A DNA stretch of 64,000 bases from NCBI RefSeq assembly GCF_000092845.1, contig NC_014150.1:620001-684000 (forward strand). The letters are read 5' to 3'. Source of the stretch: Brachyspira murdochii DSM 12563. GTDB lineage: Bacteria > Spirochaetota > Brachyspiria > Brachyspirales > Brachyspiraceae. A program made the position numbers and the translations under genes. Positions 1 through 9,451 of the stretch are shown in pieces (the first letter of the stretch is position 1; every line of letters begins with the position of its first letter). The notes below the pieces were generated by a model. It worked only from the letters and a program-made list of their open reading frames with translations, made no database searches and was not told where the DNA came from.

Positions 1-88
1 CTTTCAATTAAAATAAACACATGTTAAAATGATTATATATTTCAATTCTGCATATATTCATAAATAAAAATTATTAAAGGATATATAA

Positions 89-1359
89 ATGAAAAACAAT
101 AAAATTAATCAAAGATATAGAAATATAAGAAGACAAAATATTAATAAAAAAAGACAATACAATAAAAAAAATATAATACAAAAAGTATAAAAACTAATAA
201 ATTAAAAGAATTTCAAGAAAATATTTCAAATAAAGCTAAAGAATATATAAATGATGAAAATATAAAAAAAATTAAAGATTCAGCTGAAAAGGGATTTCAA
301 AAAGCTAAAAATTTCACATCAGATAATATAGACAAATTTCAAAAATATATTGATGAAAAAGATATAAGAGGAAAAGTTAAAAATATTACAAATGCTGGTA
401 TTGATAAAATAAAAGAGCATTCAAAAAAGAAATATATAACTAGATTTTTAAAATTTATTCATAGATATTATATATTAACTTTTTTAATTCTTTTTATAAT
501 ATCAATTTTAGTATTTAGAAATATATATATCACTCATAATGAGAAAATAGAAAACTCTCTTAATTATTCAATTACAAATTTTGCTCCATCATTAAATAAT
601 ATTATAATAGCAAGAGAAGATTATTACACAAATATTATAATAAGTAAAATATCAAGCAATAAAAATATAACAAATAATATAATACTAAAAAGCACATCTT
701 TAGACAATTTAGAAACTTCATTAAAAAATATTTTGGATAATTATAATATAAGACTTCAAACTTCATTAAATGAAACTGTAAAATCTTCTAATAATCTTAT
801 TAATTTTTGGTTTGCATTTTTAACTGTTATAATAATAGTATTTACATTGATAACATTAATAATAAATAATAATATATTAAAAAAATCAAAAAGAAAAATA
901 AAAGTATTTAATAATAACTATAATAAAAAATTAAAAGAAATAAAAATACATATTAAAAACTTTGAAAAATTAAAAAAAGAAAATGATAAAACTATAGAAA
1001 TAAATACTCTTTATAACTTAGCAAATACTCTATTTGACTTAAAAGACTATAATAATTCGATTTACTATTATGATAAGGTGCTGGAATTATATAATAATTT
1101 TATTTACGGTATTTATAACAAGGCAGTATCATACTATTATATAAATGACTATGATAAATGTGCAGATAGCTTTATATATTTATACAATAAAGAAATCTCA
1201 ATAAAAGACTTGGTACTAAAAAATATTATAGAACTTGCAAATAAAAATATAGAAAAAGCTATTCAGTTTTGCCGCAATGAAAATATAGATTATAAATCAT
1301 TGCAGCAAAAGGAAGAAAAAATATCTATATTCGATAGAATAAGAAATATTTTATACTAA
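89..1359 (+). pseudogene. Frameshifted TPR-containing membrane protein
   Basis: An ATG at 89 with an AAAGG ribosome site 8 bases upstream opens a Lys/Asn-rich frame that stops at 188-190. The frame one base back is open from 166 to 1359 without a stop and continues the same composition. Joined, they give about 420 residues: a basic amphipathic N-terminus, a hydrophobic helix encoded near 472-517, a second helix near 800-870, a coiled-coil-like Lys/Glu stretch, then TPR-like helices (NLANTLFDLKDYNNSIYYYD and the following repeat). The break lies at or near a run of eight A at 164-171. A one-base loss there, a slippage site or a sequencing error would explain it. The TTG at 733 is only an internal codon of this frame. 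No function is assigned beyond membrane-anchored TPR scaffold. Confidence 0.6.
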
Positions 1360-1519
1360 AAATTTTTAAGTTTGTAAATTTTTTGGTTCTTTGTGCCAAC
1401 AAAAGAACTGTGATGCAGCAAGACTGTGTGCCTGCAATATTTTAAATTAAAAAAAATTATTTTTTGACAAATTATAGTCGTTTAGGTATATACTAATAAT
1501 TTTTATAAAAAATTAATAA
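1360..1519. other. Intergenic segment with a short GC-richer patch
   Basis: About 1380-1440 is richer in G+C than its surroundings and holds a small inverted pair (GGTTCTTT and AAAGAAC-like arms around TGTGCCAAC). No gene is evident. It resembles patches near 23,160-23,235 and 48,770-48,835 in composition and in short shared words such as GTGCCTGC, so it may be part of a dispersed repeat family. Confidence 0.3.
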
Positions 1520-2197
1520 TTATTTAAAAATATCATTAGTGGCATCATACCAAAATACAAAGTCCAAATATTCCATAGGTATTTTTTCGCTTTTTGAATA
1601 TTCAACCAAATTCGATTCGCAGCTAAGATAATTATTTTTTGTAAGGCTTGTTTTTGGCGTCATACCTTCAGGCAGAATGCTTAACTTATCCATTACACGC
1701 ATTATATGTCTGTCAAGTATAGCAATTTTTTGACCGAAACCTATATTTCTAAGAAAATGGCTAGCCTCTTTAAGTCCGTATCCTTTAACTTCTTTTGCTA
1801 ATTCATTTCTTAATTCTACCATAGTATCATTTTTTAAAGCTTCATTGATTCTATCTTTCAATACAAACTTCTCATTAGGAAAATAAATCTTTCTAGCAAG
1901 CACTATATTTTCAGCCTTCATATTATGAAATCTTACATGTTTTATTAGTATATTAGCTACTTTTTCAGCACTTCCTTTGAAAAGCAAATTATTATTATAC
2001 AAATCAATTATAGCAGCAGCCCCGCTTCTAGCCTTTGTCTGAGGCGTACATATACAAAATGCAAGTTCAGCAAAAAGTCTTTTATCATTATCTCTTTTAA
2101 AAACCCTCTCAAAATATTCAAGTCTTCTTTTCATTCTCTCATGAAGAACTTTATCTTTATATATACCCATCAAATGTTTAGCATATTCTTTATCCAT
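1520..2197 (-). CDS. 8-oxoguanine DNA glycosylase/AP lyase, Ogg2 type
   Basis: Base-excision repair enzyme of the HhH-GPD superfamily that removes 8-oxoguanine and nicks the abasic site. The 225-residue protein matches the small Ogg2 class best known from archaea such as Methanocaldococcus jannaschii. A helix-hairpin-helix segment VKGYGLKEASHFLRN (about 137-151) carries the candidate Schiff-base lysine K143, and AILDRHIMR carries the catalytic Asp D162. The 19-residue spacing matches what I recall for the archaeal enzyme. The start at 2197 has AGAGG just upstream. It stands alone, with the lipoprotein gene upstream on the same strand about 80 bp away. A role in oxidative-damage repair fits an anaerobe that also has catalase in this window. 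Confidence 0.85.
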   Translation of the reverse strand: MDKEYAKHLMGIYKDKVLHERMKRRLEYFERVFKRDNDKRLFAELAFCICTPQTKARSGAAAIIDLYNNNLLFKGSAEKVANILIKHVRFHNMKAENIVLARKIYFPNEKFVLKDRINEALKNDTMVELRNELAKEVKGYGLKEASHFLRNIGFGQKIAILDRHIMRVMDKLSILPEGMTPKTSLTKNNYLSCESNLVEYSKSEKIPMEYLDFVFWYDATNDIFK

Positions 2198-2276
2198 AAT
2201 CAGCCTCTAAAACTAAAATATTATTAGAGTGATGATACTACTATATAAATTAAATTTCAATATATAAAATACTTTA

Positions 2277-4001
2277 TTAATATTTAAACTCCACAGTATA
2301 ATGCGTAACAGCCTCATCGGGCATAATATATTCTCTGTTATTCATTAAAAGCTCAAGCATATCAGCCCTAGCATCATACTCCATACCAGCACGTACATTT
2401 TTTACATAATTATTGACAAAAGGATCAAAATAAGTTCCATCTCTTAATTCTTTTGCTGTTTTTCTCAAATCATTTATTACAATAGAATAATCTTTAATAG
2501 TATTATACATATATTCTATTTGCTTATAGTCTACAAGCTGCACTGCTTTATTATTAATATTAAGCATAACATTTTCACCGCCGCTTTGCCATACCATTAA
2601 TTTATCTGTATAATCTATAGGAGTGATAACTGTCCAATCTTCATCTTTATTAGGCTCTTTATCTTTGGTTAAAAACTGATTAAGACCAGCACTTTTTATA
2701 TGAGCTTCTGTGATAGTAAAATATTCCTGCCCGCTGTCATAAGCAGCTCTTATTTCTTCATAAGGAGGAATAGGAACATAATAAGTTTTATTATTTATTG
2801 TATAAGTTGAATAAGGAGAATTGTCAGATTTATAATATCTTCCATTATCTAATCTTACCCAATTAGGCTCTTCAGGAGTTCTTATCTTTTTTTGTATAGG
2901 TGGTAAATCTCCTCCAACATATTGATCATAAGAATATACCGAATTAGCATTATCATAAGCTGAGGAATTAGGCTCTATATTCCAAATTACGCCGTCGCTG
3001 CTTGACCATATAGTACTATCATTTTCAAAAGACTCTTTTTGAGAAGTCCAATAAGGAGGGCTTATCCATTCCCAATATGATCTTTCGCCTTTTGTAACAT
3101 ATATTTTATCTTTATCATAGCGAACACCAAGATAGCTTCTTTGTCCCCAAGGAGTATTAATCTTCTCCCAATTAGCACCTATAGATGTATCTTTATTTTT
3201 ATATATTCTGTAATAAATGTTCTTGCTTGTTTTAAATGGTCCCTGACTTTCATTTCGGCATCCGCTTGGATTTTGCTCATCAAAATCTTCTTCTAAACCT
3301 ATTAAATATATATAATCCTTAAACTCTACAATTTTATAATATTTAGCTCCGAATCTTCCTTGAAAGCTAGCATTAGGGTCTGTACTTACTGAAGGAAAAG
3401 TTTTATAAACATTATCATCAGAACCTTCTGTTGTCCAATTTATTAAATCTGATGATGTTCTTACTTCATTATTAAAAGTTATGCCTGTGCGAAATGAATG
3501 ATAACCTTCTTCACCTTTACAGTCTTTAGTAGTAAAAGAACTTGAAGAATATGAATACTTTCCATAATAAGAATCTTCATATAAAACTCTGTTTTCTTCT
3601 ATTACATTCATTCTTAATAAATCATCATATCCTTTACTGTCTTTATCATAAACTACTATATTTCCGCTCTCATCTATTTGAAGTATTATATCTTCAGCTT
3701 TTTTATTTAATGCTTTGCTTTTAGTATCATAATCATACATATAGTCAGCCAATATATACCATTTGCCTTGATATTTGAACTTTCTTCTAAAACTTCCGAA
3801 AACTTCTCCGTCTTTAGCGGGTACTGGATTAACATCAACATGACTTGGTATTGTGTCTTCAGGCAATGTAAAATCAGTTGGAGGCGGTATATGTGTAGGG
3901 CTTAAAATATTAATCTTCTTACAGGATATTATCATCACTATTATTAAAATCAATAAAAGAAGTAAAAAATAAATTTTCTTGTTAATAAAATGATTTTTCA
4001 T
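2277..4001 (-). CDS. Large surface lipoprotein, paralogue of the 28.9-30.6 kb gene
   Basis: A 574-residue protein with a lipoprotein signal (hydrophobic residues 10-26, lipobox IISC, mature Cys27), then a Pro-rich tether containing SPTHIPPPTDF. The body shows VFGSFRRKFKYQGKWYILAD and two Asp-box-like motifs, SSDLINW and SSDGVIW, of the kind found on beta-propeller blades; the fold is inference. It ends PDEAVTHYTVEFKY. The 586-residue gene at 28868-30628 has the same layout, tether (HIPPPTEF) and ending (PDRAVTHYTFDIN), so the two are paralogues. The start is supported by AAAGG 7 bases upstream. A candidate promoter (TTGCCT, 17 bases, TATATC) lies at 4136-4164 on this strand, about 40 bp from the GGCTT repeat tract. 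Function unknown; likely a membrane-anchored surface protein. Confidence 0.75.
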   Translation of the reverse strand: MKNHFINKKIYFLLLLLILIIVMIISCKKINILSPTHIPPPTDFTLPEDTIPSHVDVNPVPAKDGEVFGSFRRKFKYQGKWYILADYMYDYDTKSKALNKKAEDIILQIDESGNIVVYDKDSKGYDDLLRMNVIEENRVLYEDSYYGKYSYSSSSFTTKDCKGEEGYHSFRTGITFNNEVRTSSDLINWTTEGSDDNVYKTFPSVSTDPNASFQGRFGAKYYKIVEFKDYIYLIGLEEDFDEQNPSGCRNESQGPFKTSKNIYYRIYKNKDTSIGANWEKINTPWGQRSYLGVRYDKDKIYVTKGERSYWEWISPPYWTSQKESFENDSTIWSSSDGVIWNIEPNSSAYDNANSVYSYDQYVGGDLPPIQKKIRTPEEPNWVRLDNGRYYKSDNSPYSTYTINNKTYYVPIPPYEEIRAAYDSGQEYFTITEAHIKSAGLNQFLTKDKEPNKDEDWTVITPIDYTDKLMVWQSGGENVMLNINNKAVQLVDYKQIEYMYNTIKDYSIVINDLRKTAKELRDGTYFDPFVNNYVKNVRAGMEYDARADMLELLMNNREYIMPDEAVTHYTVEFKY

Positions 4002-4135
4002 AGAGAAACCTTTAAATAATTTTTTTATTACTGGAATTATAAATATGTTTAAAATGAGATGTTTATTTATAGCTTTAAAAATTATTCTATTATTTAAAAT
4101 TATATACTTATTAATTTTATATGCATTCTTGATGT

Positions 4136-4164
4136 GATATAATATTTTGAATAAAATTAGGCAA
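4136..4164 (-). promoter_or_regulatory. Candidate promoter of the 2277-4001 lipoprotein
   Basis: On the minus strand TTGCCT (4164-4159) and TATATC (4141-4136) are separated by 17 bases. The GGCTT repeat begins 42 bp upstream, where a change in tract length could alter upstream promoter context. The match is moderate, and A+T-rich DNA produces chance -10 boxes. Confidence 0.35.
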
Positions 4165-4205
4165 ATTTTTTTTGATAACTTATAATAAGCTGAGTTTATA
4201 TCATT

Positions 4206-4295
4206 GGCTTGGCTTGGCTTGGCTTGGCTTGGCTTGGCTTGGCTTGGCTTGGCTTGGCTTGGCTTGGCTTGGCTTGGCTTGGCTTGGCTTGGCTT
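4206..4295 (+). repeat. GGCTT pentanucleotide tract, 18 copies
   Basis: Eighteen perfect head-to-tail copies of GGCTT (90 bp) lie in the 528-bp region between two divergent genes, the lipoprotein (start 4001) and the metallophosphoesterase (start 4530). Perfect copies and high G+C against an A+T-rich background mark it as a slippage-prone simple repeat. A frame through it from a TTG at 4172 would encode repeated LAWLG units, but only a poorly spaced AGG lies upstream, so I do not call it a gene. Confidence 0.95.
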
Positions 4296-4445
4296 GGAAC
4301 CTTAAGCAGAAATTATTTAATAACAAATTATACATACTCTTATTCTATAATATAAATATGATTTTTTCAACTTTTATTATATATTTTTTGTATAATTAAT
4401 AATTAAATATAATAACATAATTCATAACTCTAATAATAACTAATA

Positions 4446-4474
4446 TTGATTAATTAATATATTTAATTTATAAT
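4446..4474 (+). promoter_or_regulatory. Promoter for the metallophosphoesterase
   Basis: TTGATT (4446-4451), a 17-base spacer and TATAAT (4469-4474) lie 55 bp before the ATG at 4530. The spacing and perfect -10 make this a good sigma-70-type promoter. The GGCTT tract ends 150 bp upstream of it. Confidence 0.6.
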
Positions 4475-4529
4475 ATAAAAATACAGTTTTAAAAAATTTT
4501 AATTATATTAAATAAAGAGAAATTTTATT

Positions 4530-5597
4530 ATGCCTAAATTATTAATATCAAGCGACCTGCATTTAAGCCTTCAGGAAAAAGAATACTCGCTTTCAGTATT
4601 AGATGAAATATTAGAACAAGCAGAAAATTATGATGCACTTCTTTTACTTGGGGATACTTTTAATACATTTGAAGATTTGCAGGAACTAAAAGATACATTC
4701 TCTAAAAAAATAGAAAACTATAATAAAAATGTATACCTGCTTAAAGGCAATCATGAAAACCTAAAATCAAAAGGAATAACATTAAATAAATTAAAGTTTC
4801 CCGATAACTTAATAGTAATAGAAGATATAAGTTTTTTTAATATAGATAATTTAGATATAGTAGCATTGCCTTATAGTGAAAAATATATTATAGATAATGA
4901 ATTAAATAAAAAAATAGAAAATCTAAATGCTGATAATAGAATAGTAATAGCACATGGTATAGTAGAAGGCACATTATGGGCTATAGAAGAAAATGAAGAG
5001 GCAGCAAGCATACCTATAGATATAATAAAAAAAATAGAGCCTAATATAGCAGTGGTGGGACATATTCATAAACAAATGGAAGTTAATATTGAAAATATAG
5101 AAATAATATACACAGGTTCTGCAAGAGTATGGAGAAGAACAAAATCAGAAATGGGTGAAAGAAGATGTTTGGCTATTGATATACAAAATAACTCTATAAA
5201 TAAAAGTTTTATCAATATAAAAAATGCAGGCGAATACAGAGTATATGAAAGTAATATTTATAATATATCAAATTTAGAACAAAAAGCCTCTGAATGGAAT
5301 ATAAATGATATTATAGATATTAATATTTATGGAATAGCTGAAGATGAAAATGAGCTTGAAGAAAAGATAAACAGCATAAAAAATAAATATTCAAAATATG
5401 TACGTGATATTAATATAAAAACTAAAGAATTATTCCTGCTTGAAAATGCCCACAATGAAAGCATAATAAAAGAGTTTTTAGCTATAGCAGAAGAACATGA
5501 ATTTGCTACTAATAATGAAGAAGACCTAGAGATAGTAGAAATTGCCAAACGTATAGGAATAGAAAAAATATATTCTGCTTTGCAAAATAAGAGATGA
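4530..5597 (+). CDS. Calcineurin-like metallophosphoesterase (SbcD/Mre11-like)
   Basis: A 355-residue two-metal phosphoesterase. All family motifs are present in order: DLH (D9, H11), GD (41-42), GNHE (73-76), AHG with H142, and GHIH (177-180). A C-terminal region of about 150 residues with extended strands and charged helices resembles the capping part of SbcD/Mre11-type DNA repair exonucleases. SbcD proteins normally sit next to an SbcC ATPase, and none is adjacent here, so a nuclease role is inference. Other phosphodiesterase functions are possible. The gene is a single transcription unit: the converging GT9 gene ends 8 bp downstream on the other strand. Confidence 0.75.
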   Translation: MPKLLISSDLHLSLQEKEYSLSVLDEILEQAENYDALLLLGDTFNTFEDLQELKDTFSKKIENYNKNVYLLKGNHENLKSKGITLNKLKFPDNLIVIEDISFFNIDNLDIVALPYSEKYIIDNELNKKIENLNADNRIVIAHGIVEGTLWAIEENEEAASIPIDIIKKIEPNIAVVGHIHKQMEVNIENIEIIYTGSARVWRRTKSEMGERRCLAIDIQNNSINKSFINIKNAGEYRVYESNIYNISNLEQKASEWNINDIIDINIYGIAEDENELEEKINSIKNKYSKYVRDINIKTKELFLLENAHNESIIKEFLAIAEEHEFATNNEEDLEIVEIAKRIGIEKIYSALQNKR

Positions 5598-5605
5598 TAT
5601 AAACT

Positions 5606-6643
5606 TTATATTTTTTTTATTAATCTTTCAGCAAGAAGTTTTGCATCAATATTTTCTATGCATATATGATTATTAGGGCAATTTTTTCTTTTATAGCATC
5701 TAGCACATTCTAAATTTTCAACTCTTATAGTCTCGGAGTTTTTTGCTATAGGACCAACTCGTACTTCACTTGTAGGACCGAATACTGCTATTAATGGTTT
5801 TTGAAATGCACATCCTGTATGCATTGGAAATGAATCTACTGTAACCATTCCCTTTGATTTTTTTATTAAATACGCTAATTCTGGTAAATTAAAAAGCCCA
5901 GAACTATTTAAAACATTATCAAATCCTTTCACTATTTCCAAACATTCTTTATCATAATCTGATGTGGCTGACAGTATTATCTGTATATCCTTTAATTTTT
6001 GTATCTCTTTGATTATTTCTCTTGATTTATTTACTGATAAATCTTTAGTATCCCATCTTGAAAATGGAGAAAAAACTATGTACTCTTTATCTATATTAAA
6101 ATTACTGTTTATGCTGTACTTTATATGTTCTATTTTTTTATTAAAATCAGCTTCTATAGTATCAGGTAAAAAATAGTCCAAATCAGTACCGTCATTAGGA
6201 CAATCAATAAACTTCAAAAAAGATATAAGCCCCTCTATAGCATTTATATCTTTATAATAATTACTTTTTACTCCAATCCATTTACCCTTAGCATATTTCT
6301 TTTTAGCATGACATAAATATAAAAATATTATGCTTCTCTCAAGTCCCTGCAAATCCATAGCTATATCATAACTCTCTTTTCTTACTTCAGATATATGAGA
6401 AATAAACTCTCTTATAGTAGAAAAAAATAATAAAGGAGATTTAAATATTTCTTTTTCATATCTGTATATATCCAAAACATACAATTTGTTTATATAAGGA
6501 TTATTTTCTAATATACCTAATGCTCTTTTATCTGTTACTACATCTATTTGACAGTCAGCCTTCCATTTCTTCAATGCCCTTATAACAGGTGTCATATGAA
6601 GAACATCTCCTAAAGAAGTTTGCTTTATTAAAAGTATTTTCAT
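5606..6643 (-). CDS. Glycosyltransferase family 9 (heptosyltransferase-like)
   Basis: A GT-B fold enzyme of 345 residues related to ADP-heptose:LPS heptosyltransferases. The N-terminus MKILLIKQTSLGDVLHMTPV is the typical GT9 start, and the C-terminal donor-site region shows GMVTVDSFPMHTGCAF followed by KPLIAVFGPTSE. A Cys-rich tail (CARCYKRKNCPNNHIC) is common in spirochaete and other GT9 proteins. It probably adds a sugar to the core of the cell-envelope lipooligosaccharide; the sugar cannot be told from sequence. It is monocistronic, converging on the metallophosphoesterase with an 8-bp gap. Confidence 0.85.
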   Translation of the reverse strand: MKILLIKQTSLGDVLHMTPVIRALKKWKADCQIDVVTDKRALGILENNPYINKLYVLDIYRYEKEIFKSPLLFFSTIREFISHISEVRKESYDIAMDLQGLERSIIFLYLCHAKKKYAKGKWIGVKSNYYKDINAIEGLISFLKFIDCPNDGTDLDYFLPDTIEADFNKKIEHIKYSINSNFNIDKEYIVFSPFSRWDTKDLSVNKSREIIKEIQKLKDIQIILSATSDYDKECLEIVKGFDNVLNSSGLFNLPELAYLIKKSKGMVTVDSFPMHTGCAFQKPLIAVFGPTSEVRVGPIAKNSETIRVENLECARCYKRKNCPNNHICIENIDAKLLAERLIKKI

Positions 6644-6744
6644 AAAATCATATAGCCTGCTTTATTATAATATAATAATCATATAATAATTTTATAATAT
6701 ATCAATAAAAAATTATAAAAATAAAAAAATTACTATAAGCAGTA

Positions 6745-6789
6745 TTGACAAATATTACTTTATATAGTAATATTACTACATAAAGTAAT
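6745..6789 (+). promoter_or_regulatory. Promoter with 36-bp palindromic operator
   Basis: TTGACA (6745-6750), 17 bases, and TAATAT (6768-6773) form a strong promoter for the substrate-binding protein at 6824. A palindrome at 6754-6789 is centred on the -10: outer arms ATTACTTTAT and ATAAAGTAAT, inner core AGTAATATTACT, with 17 of 18 base pairs matching. It covers roughly -26 to +10, the position of a repressor operator. No regulator gene is adjacent. Confidence 0.7.
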
Positions 6790-6823
6790 TATATACTTGA
6801 ACATTTTAATAAAGGAAATAACA

Positions 6824-7813
6824 ATGAAAAAAAATCATATTATAATTTTTATATTAATAGCAGTATTCGTATTAGTAGGAGCATTCGGTATAAGCAGGCA
6901 TGAAAATGATAAAAAGACAAACGCATCAAATGATAAGGTAGTAAAGATAGGTATAAGCCAGATGATAGAGCATGATGCATTAGATTTGATATATAAGGGA
7001 ATAGAAGATGAACTTAATAAATACTATAATAACAGAAGTAAAAAAATAGTAATAGACTATAAAAATGCTCAGGGAGAGCAGGCAAATTGTAATACTATAG
7101 CACAAAAGTTTGTTAATGATAAAAGCGATATCATAATAGCAATAGGCACTCCAGCAGCTCAGTCGGCTGTAAATCTCACCAAAGACATACCAATAATAGC
7201 TTCGGGCATAGGCGATCCAATAGGTGCAAAATTGGTAACCAATCTTAATAAACCTAATGTAAATGTAACAGGCACCATAAATCTTCCTCCTATAGAAAAA
7301 CAAATAGAACTCATGCATACACTACTTCCTAATGCCAAAAAAATAGGACTTTTATACTGCTCAAGCGAAATTAATTCATTATATCAGATAAAATTAGCAA
7401 AAGAAAAATTAGATTCATTAGGACTTGAATATATAGACTTGACTGTTGCAAATGCAAATGAAATACAGCAGATGATGATAAGTGCTGCCGATAAAGTCGA
7501 TGCTATATTTTCACCTACTGATAATATTATAGCAAATAGTATGGCAAATGTGGCTATGATAGAAGAAAGCGAAAAACTTCCAGTTATATGTGCTGATGCT
7601 GGAATGACAAAAATAGGCGGTACTGTAACATATTCGGTTGATTATTATGATATGGGAGTTCTTACTGCTAAAAAAGCAATAGAAGTTTTGGAAGGAATTA
7701 AAGATATAAAAAACATACCTCTTGAAACAGTTGACAGCTACAATTTCGTTGTAAATACAAATATGATAAATAGATTGGGACTTACTATACCTAATGATAT
7801 ATATATGAATTAA
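6824..7813 (+). CDS. ABC transporter substrate-binding protein (TrpX-like family)
   Basis: Periplasmic binding component of the ABC_sub_bind family (Pfam PF04392), which includes tryptophan/tyrosine binding proteins such as TrpX. The ATG at 6824 has AAAGG upstream and gives an N-terminal hydrophobic segment (MKKNHIIIFILIAVFVLVGA) with no lipobox Cys, so it is a signal peptide or anchor; an ATG at 6797 in frame lacks a ribosome site. Family motifs include VVKIGISQMIEHDALD at the mature start, IIAIGTPAAQSAVN and IPIIASGIGDP. The permease and ATPase that normally follow are absent: an intrinsic terminator lies just downstream. The ligand is unknown. Confidence 0.8.
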   Translation: MKKNHIIIFILIAVFVLVGAFGISRHENDKKTNASNDKVVKIGISQMIEHDALDLIYKGIEDELNKYYNNRSKKIVIDYKNAQGEQANCNTIAQKFVNDKSDIIIAIGTPAAQSAVNLTKDIPIIASGIGDPIGAKLVTNLNKPNVNVTGTINLPPIEKQIELMHTLLPNAKKIGLLYCSSEINSLYQIKLAKEKLDSLGLEYIDLTVANANEIQQMMISAADKVDAIFSPTDNIIANSMANVAMIEESEKLPVICADAGMTKIGGTVTYSVDYYDMGVLTAKKAIEVLEGIKDIKNIPLETVDSYNFVVNTNMINRLGLTIPNDIYMN

Positions 7814-7848
7814 AACAACTTACATTTTAGATACTACATAACACTAAA

Positions 7849-7880
7849 CCTGCAGTTTAATGCTGCAGGTGTTTATTTTA
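7849..7880 (+). terminator. Rho-independent terminator after the substrate-binding protein
   Basis: Arms CCTGCAG (7849-7855) and CTGCAGG (7863-7869) are followed by TGTTTATTTTAT. It ends the 6824-7813 unit and, with A-rich flanks, may also serve the convergent radical SAM gene. Confidence 0.75.
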
Positions 7881-7896
7881 TAAAAATAAAAAACTA

Positions 7897-9357
7897 TTAA
7901 GCAAAGTCTTTTAAGTGTCCAGATGATACTTTTTTGAAAGCTCTTAAATAATATTTAATATCGTCCAAATCTCTTATAGATAATACCTTATGCATCAAAA
8001 ACTGGGGAGTAAAACTCAAATTATAAAGTTTTTGTACCCATTCTTTTATTTTATCTTCTCCTACATCAGTTTTCATTATAGCTTTACGCATATCATAATC
8101 TTCCCAATTTTCTGTAGTAAGCCAATTTTCTTTTTTGCATTGATTAAATAACTCTGTTCCCGGATAAGGAATTATAATCGTAGCCTGCATAGTTTTGGCA
8201 TATCCTTTAAGAAGAAGTTTTTTAGTAAGCTCATAAGTTTTTTCAATATCCTCTTCAGTTTCCCAAGGATAGCCAAGCATTACAGTTACATGAGGAGAAA
8301 GTCCTGCATCGGAAGCTGCTTTACAAGATGGAAGGATTTCTTCAACCTTATTTCCTTTTTTAAGCCTGTCTAATGTATTTTGACTTGCCGATTCCAAACC
8401 AAATAATAAAAATCTAAATCCAGCCTTTTTCATAAGTCTGTACTCATCTTCATTGCATGCTCCGAAACGCATATTGCAGTCTATATTAACTTTTTTATTA
8501 AGCTTTTTATCTATCATAAAATTGCAAAAATCATTAAGCCATTTTTTTACTGGAAAACAGCCTGTATCGTCCATTATCTCTCTAATATTGTATTTGTTAT
8601 AAAGAAACTCCACCTCATCAACAACATTTTCAGCAGTTCTAGCACGGAAATTTGTATATATGCCAGTCCAAGAACAGAAAGTGCATCTATGATGCCAGCA
8701 GTCCCTTCCAGCCATTATATATGTACCCGGTATTCTTTTAAAGTTGCCATTATCATAGGCATACCTCTGCCACTGAGTTAAATCTCTGTCTATAAACGGA
8801 AGACTTTTTAAATCATGTCTTAATTCAAAAAATCCTGTATTTTTTATATTATTATTTTCTCTGTAGTATATGCCTTTTTCTAACTGTGCTTTTCCATTAA
8901 GATATTCTATTAAATTCAAAAGAAGAAAATCATAATCACCGCCTGTAAGCAAATAATCAACTTTGCAGTTATTCATAGTCTCTTCCGGCATAGCAGTAAC
9001 ATGGTCTCCTGCAATAACCACTATCATATTTGGGTATTTAGCTTTCAAGTCATTAACTATTTTCCAAGCCTTATATATAACTGGAGTTTTTACCTCAAAG
9101 AATAATAAATCAGGTGTTTTCTCATCTAAATATTTATACCATTGTTCTATTGTCATATTTCTAGCAATGGCATCAACAAAGTCAACTTCATAACCTGCAT
9201 TTTTTATCATAGTTGCTGCAGTTGCAGGCACTACAGGATAAATATATGTAGGGCTTTTAAACCATTGAAACTGTCTGTTTTGGGACAATAATGCCACTCC
9301 TCTGTCACTTTCAAATGGAGGATAGCCTATATATATATTATTTATTTTATTACTCAT
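7897..9357 (-). CDS. B12-binding-domain radical SAM protein
   Basis: A 486-residue protein with an N-terminal cobalamin-binding-like Rossmann domain (about 1-160) and a radical SAM barrel. The cluster motif is C220-W-H-H-R-C225-T-F-C228, i.e. C-x4-C-x2-C rather than the common C-x3-C-x2-C. I recall this spacing in some B12-binding radical SAM families (CYWxxCxFC types), so it is unusual but not unprecedented. Later blocks FRFLLFGLESASQNTLDRLK and TVMLGYPWETEED are typical of the barrel. No DxHxxG cobalamin motif is obvious. Substrate unknown; candidates are methylation or other modification of a lipid or secondary metabolite. It lies 94 bp downstream of the SDR gene on the same strand. Confidence 0.8.
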   Translation of the reverse strand: MSNKINNIYIGYPPFESDRGVALLSQNRQFQWFKSPTYIYPVVPATAATMIKNAGYEVDFVDAIARNMTIEQWYKYLDEKTPDLLFFEVKTPVIYKAWKIVNDLKAKYPNMIVVIAGDHVTAMPEETMNNCKVDYLLTGGDYDFLLLNLIEYLNGKAQLEKGIYYRENNNIKNTGFFELRHDLKSLPFIDRDLTQWQRYAYDNGNFKRIPGTYIMAGRDCWHHRCTFCSWTGIYTNFRARTAENVVDEVEFLYNKYNIREIMDDTGCFPVKKWLNDFCNFMIDKKLNKKVNIDCNMRFGACNEDEYRLMKKAGFRFLLFGLESASQNTLDRLKKGNKVEEILPSCKAASDAGLSPHVTVMLGYPWETEEDIEKTYELTKKLLLKGYAKTMQATIIIPYPGTELFNQCKKENWLTTENWEDYDMRKAIMKTDVGEDKIKEWVQKLYNLSFTPQFLMHKVLSIRDLDDIKYYLRAFKKVSSGHLKDFA

Positions 9358-9451
9358 AAATTAATTTGCCTTTTTACTAAATTACTAAATATTAAAAAAT
9401 TATTATACTTTAATAAGTAAAAATGTAAATAAGTTTATAATGTAAAAAATA

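Noticed and set aside
4172-4399. 75-codon frame through the GGCTT tract
   Set aside because: The start would be a TTG with only a poorly spaced AGG. The product is a low-complexity LAWLG string followed by unrelated residues. Best explained as a simple repeat.
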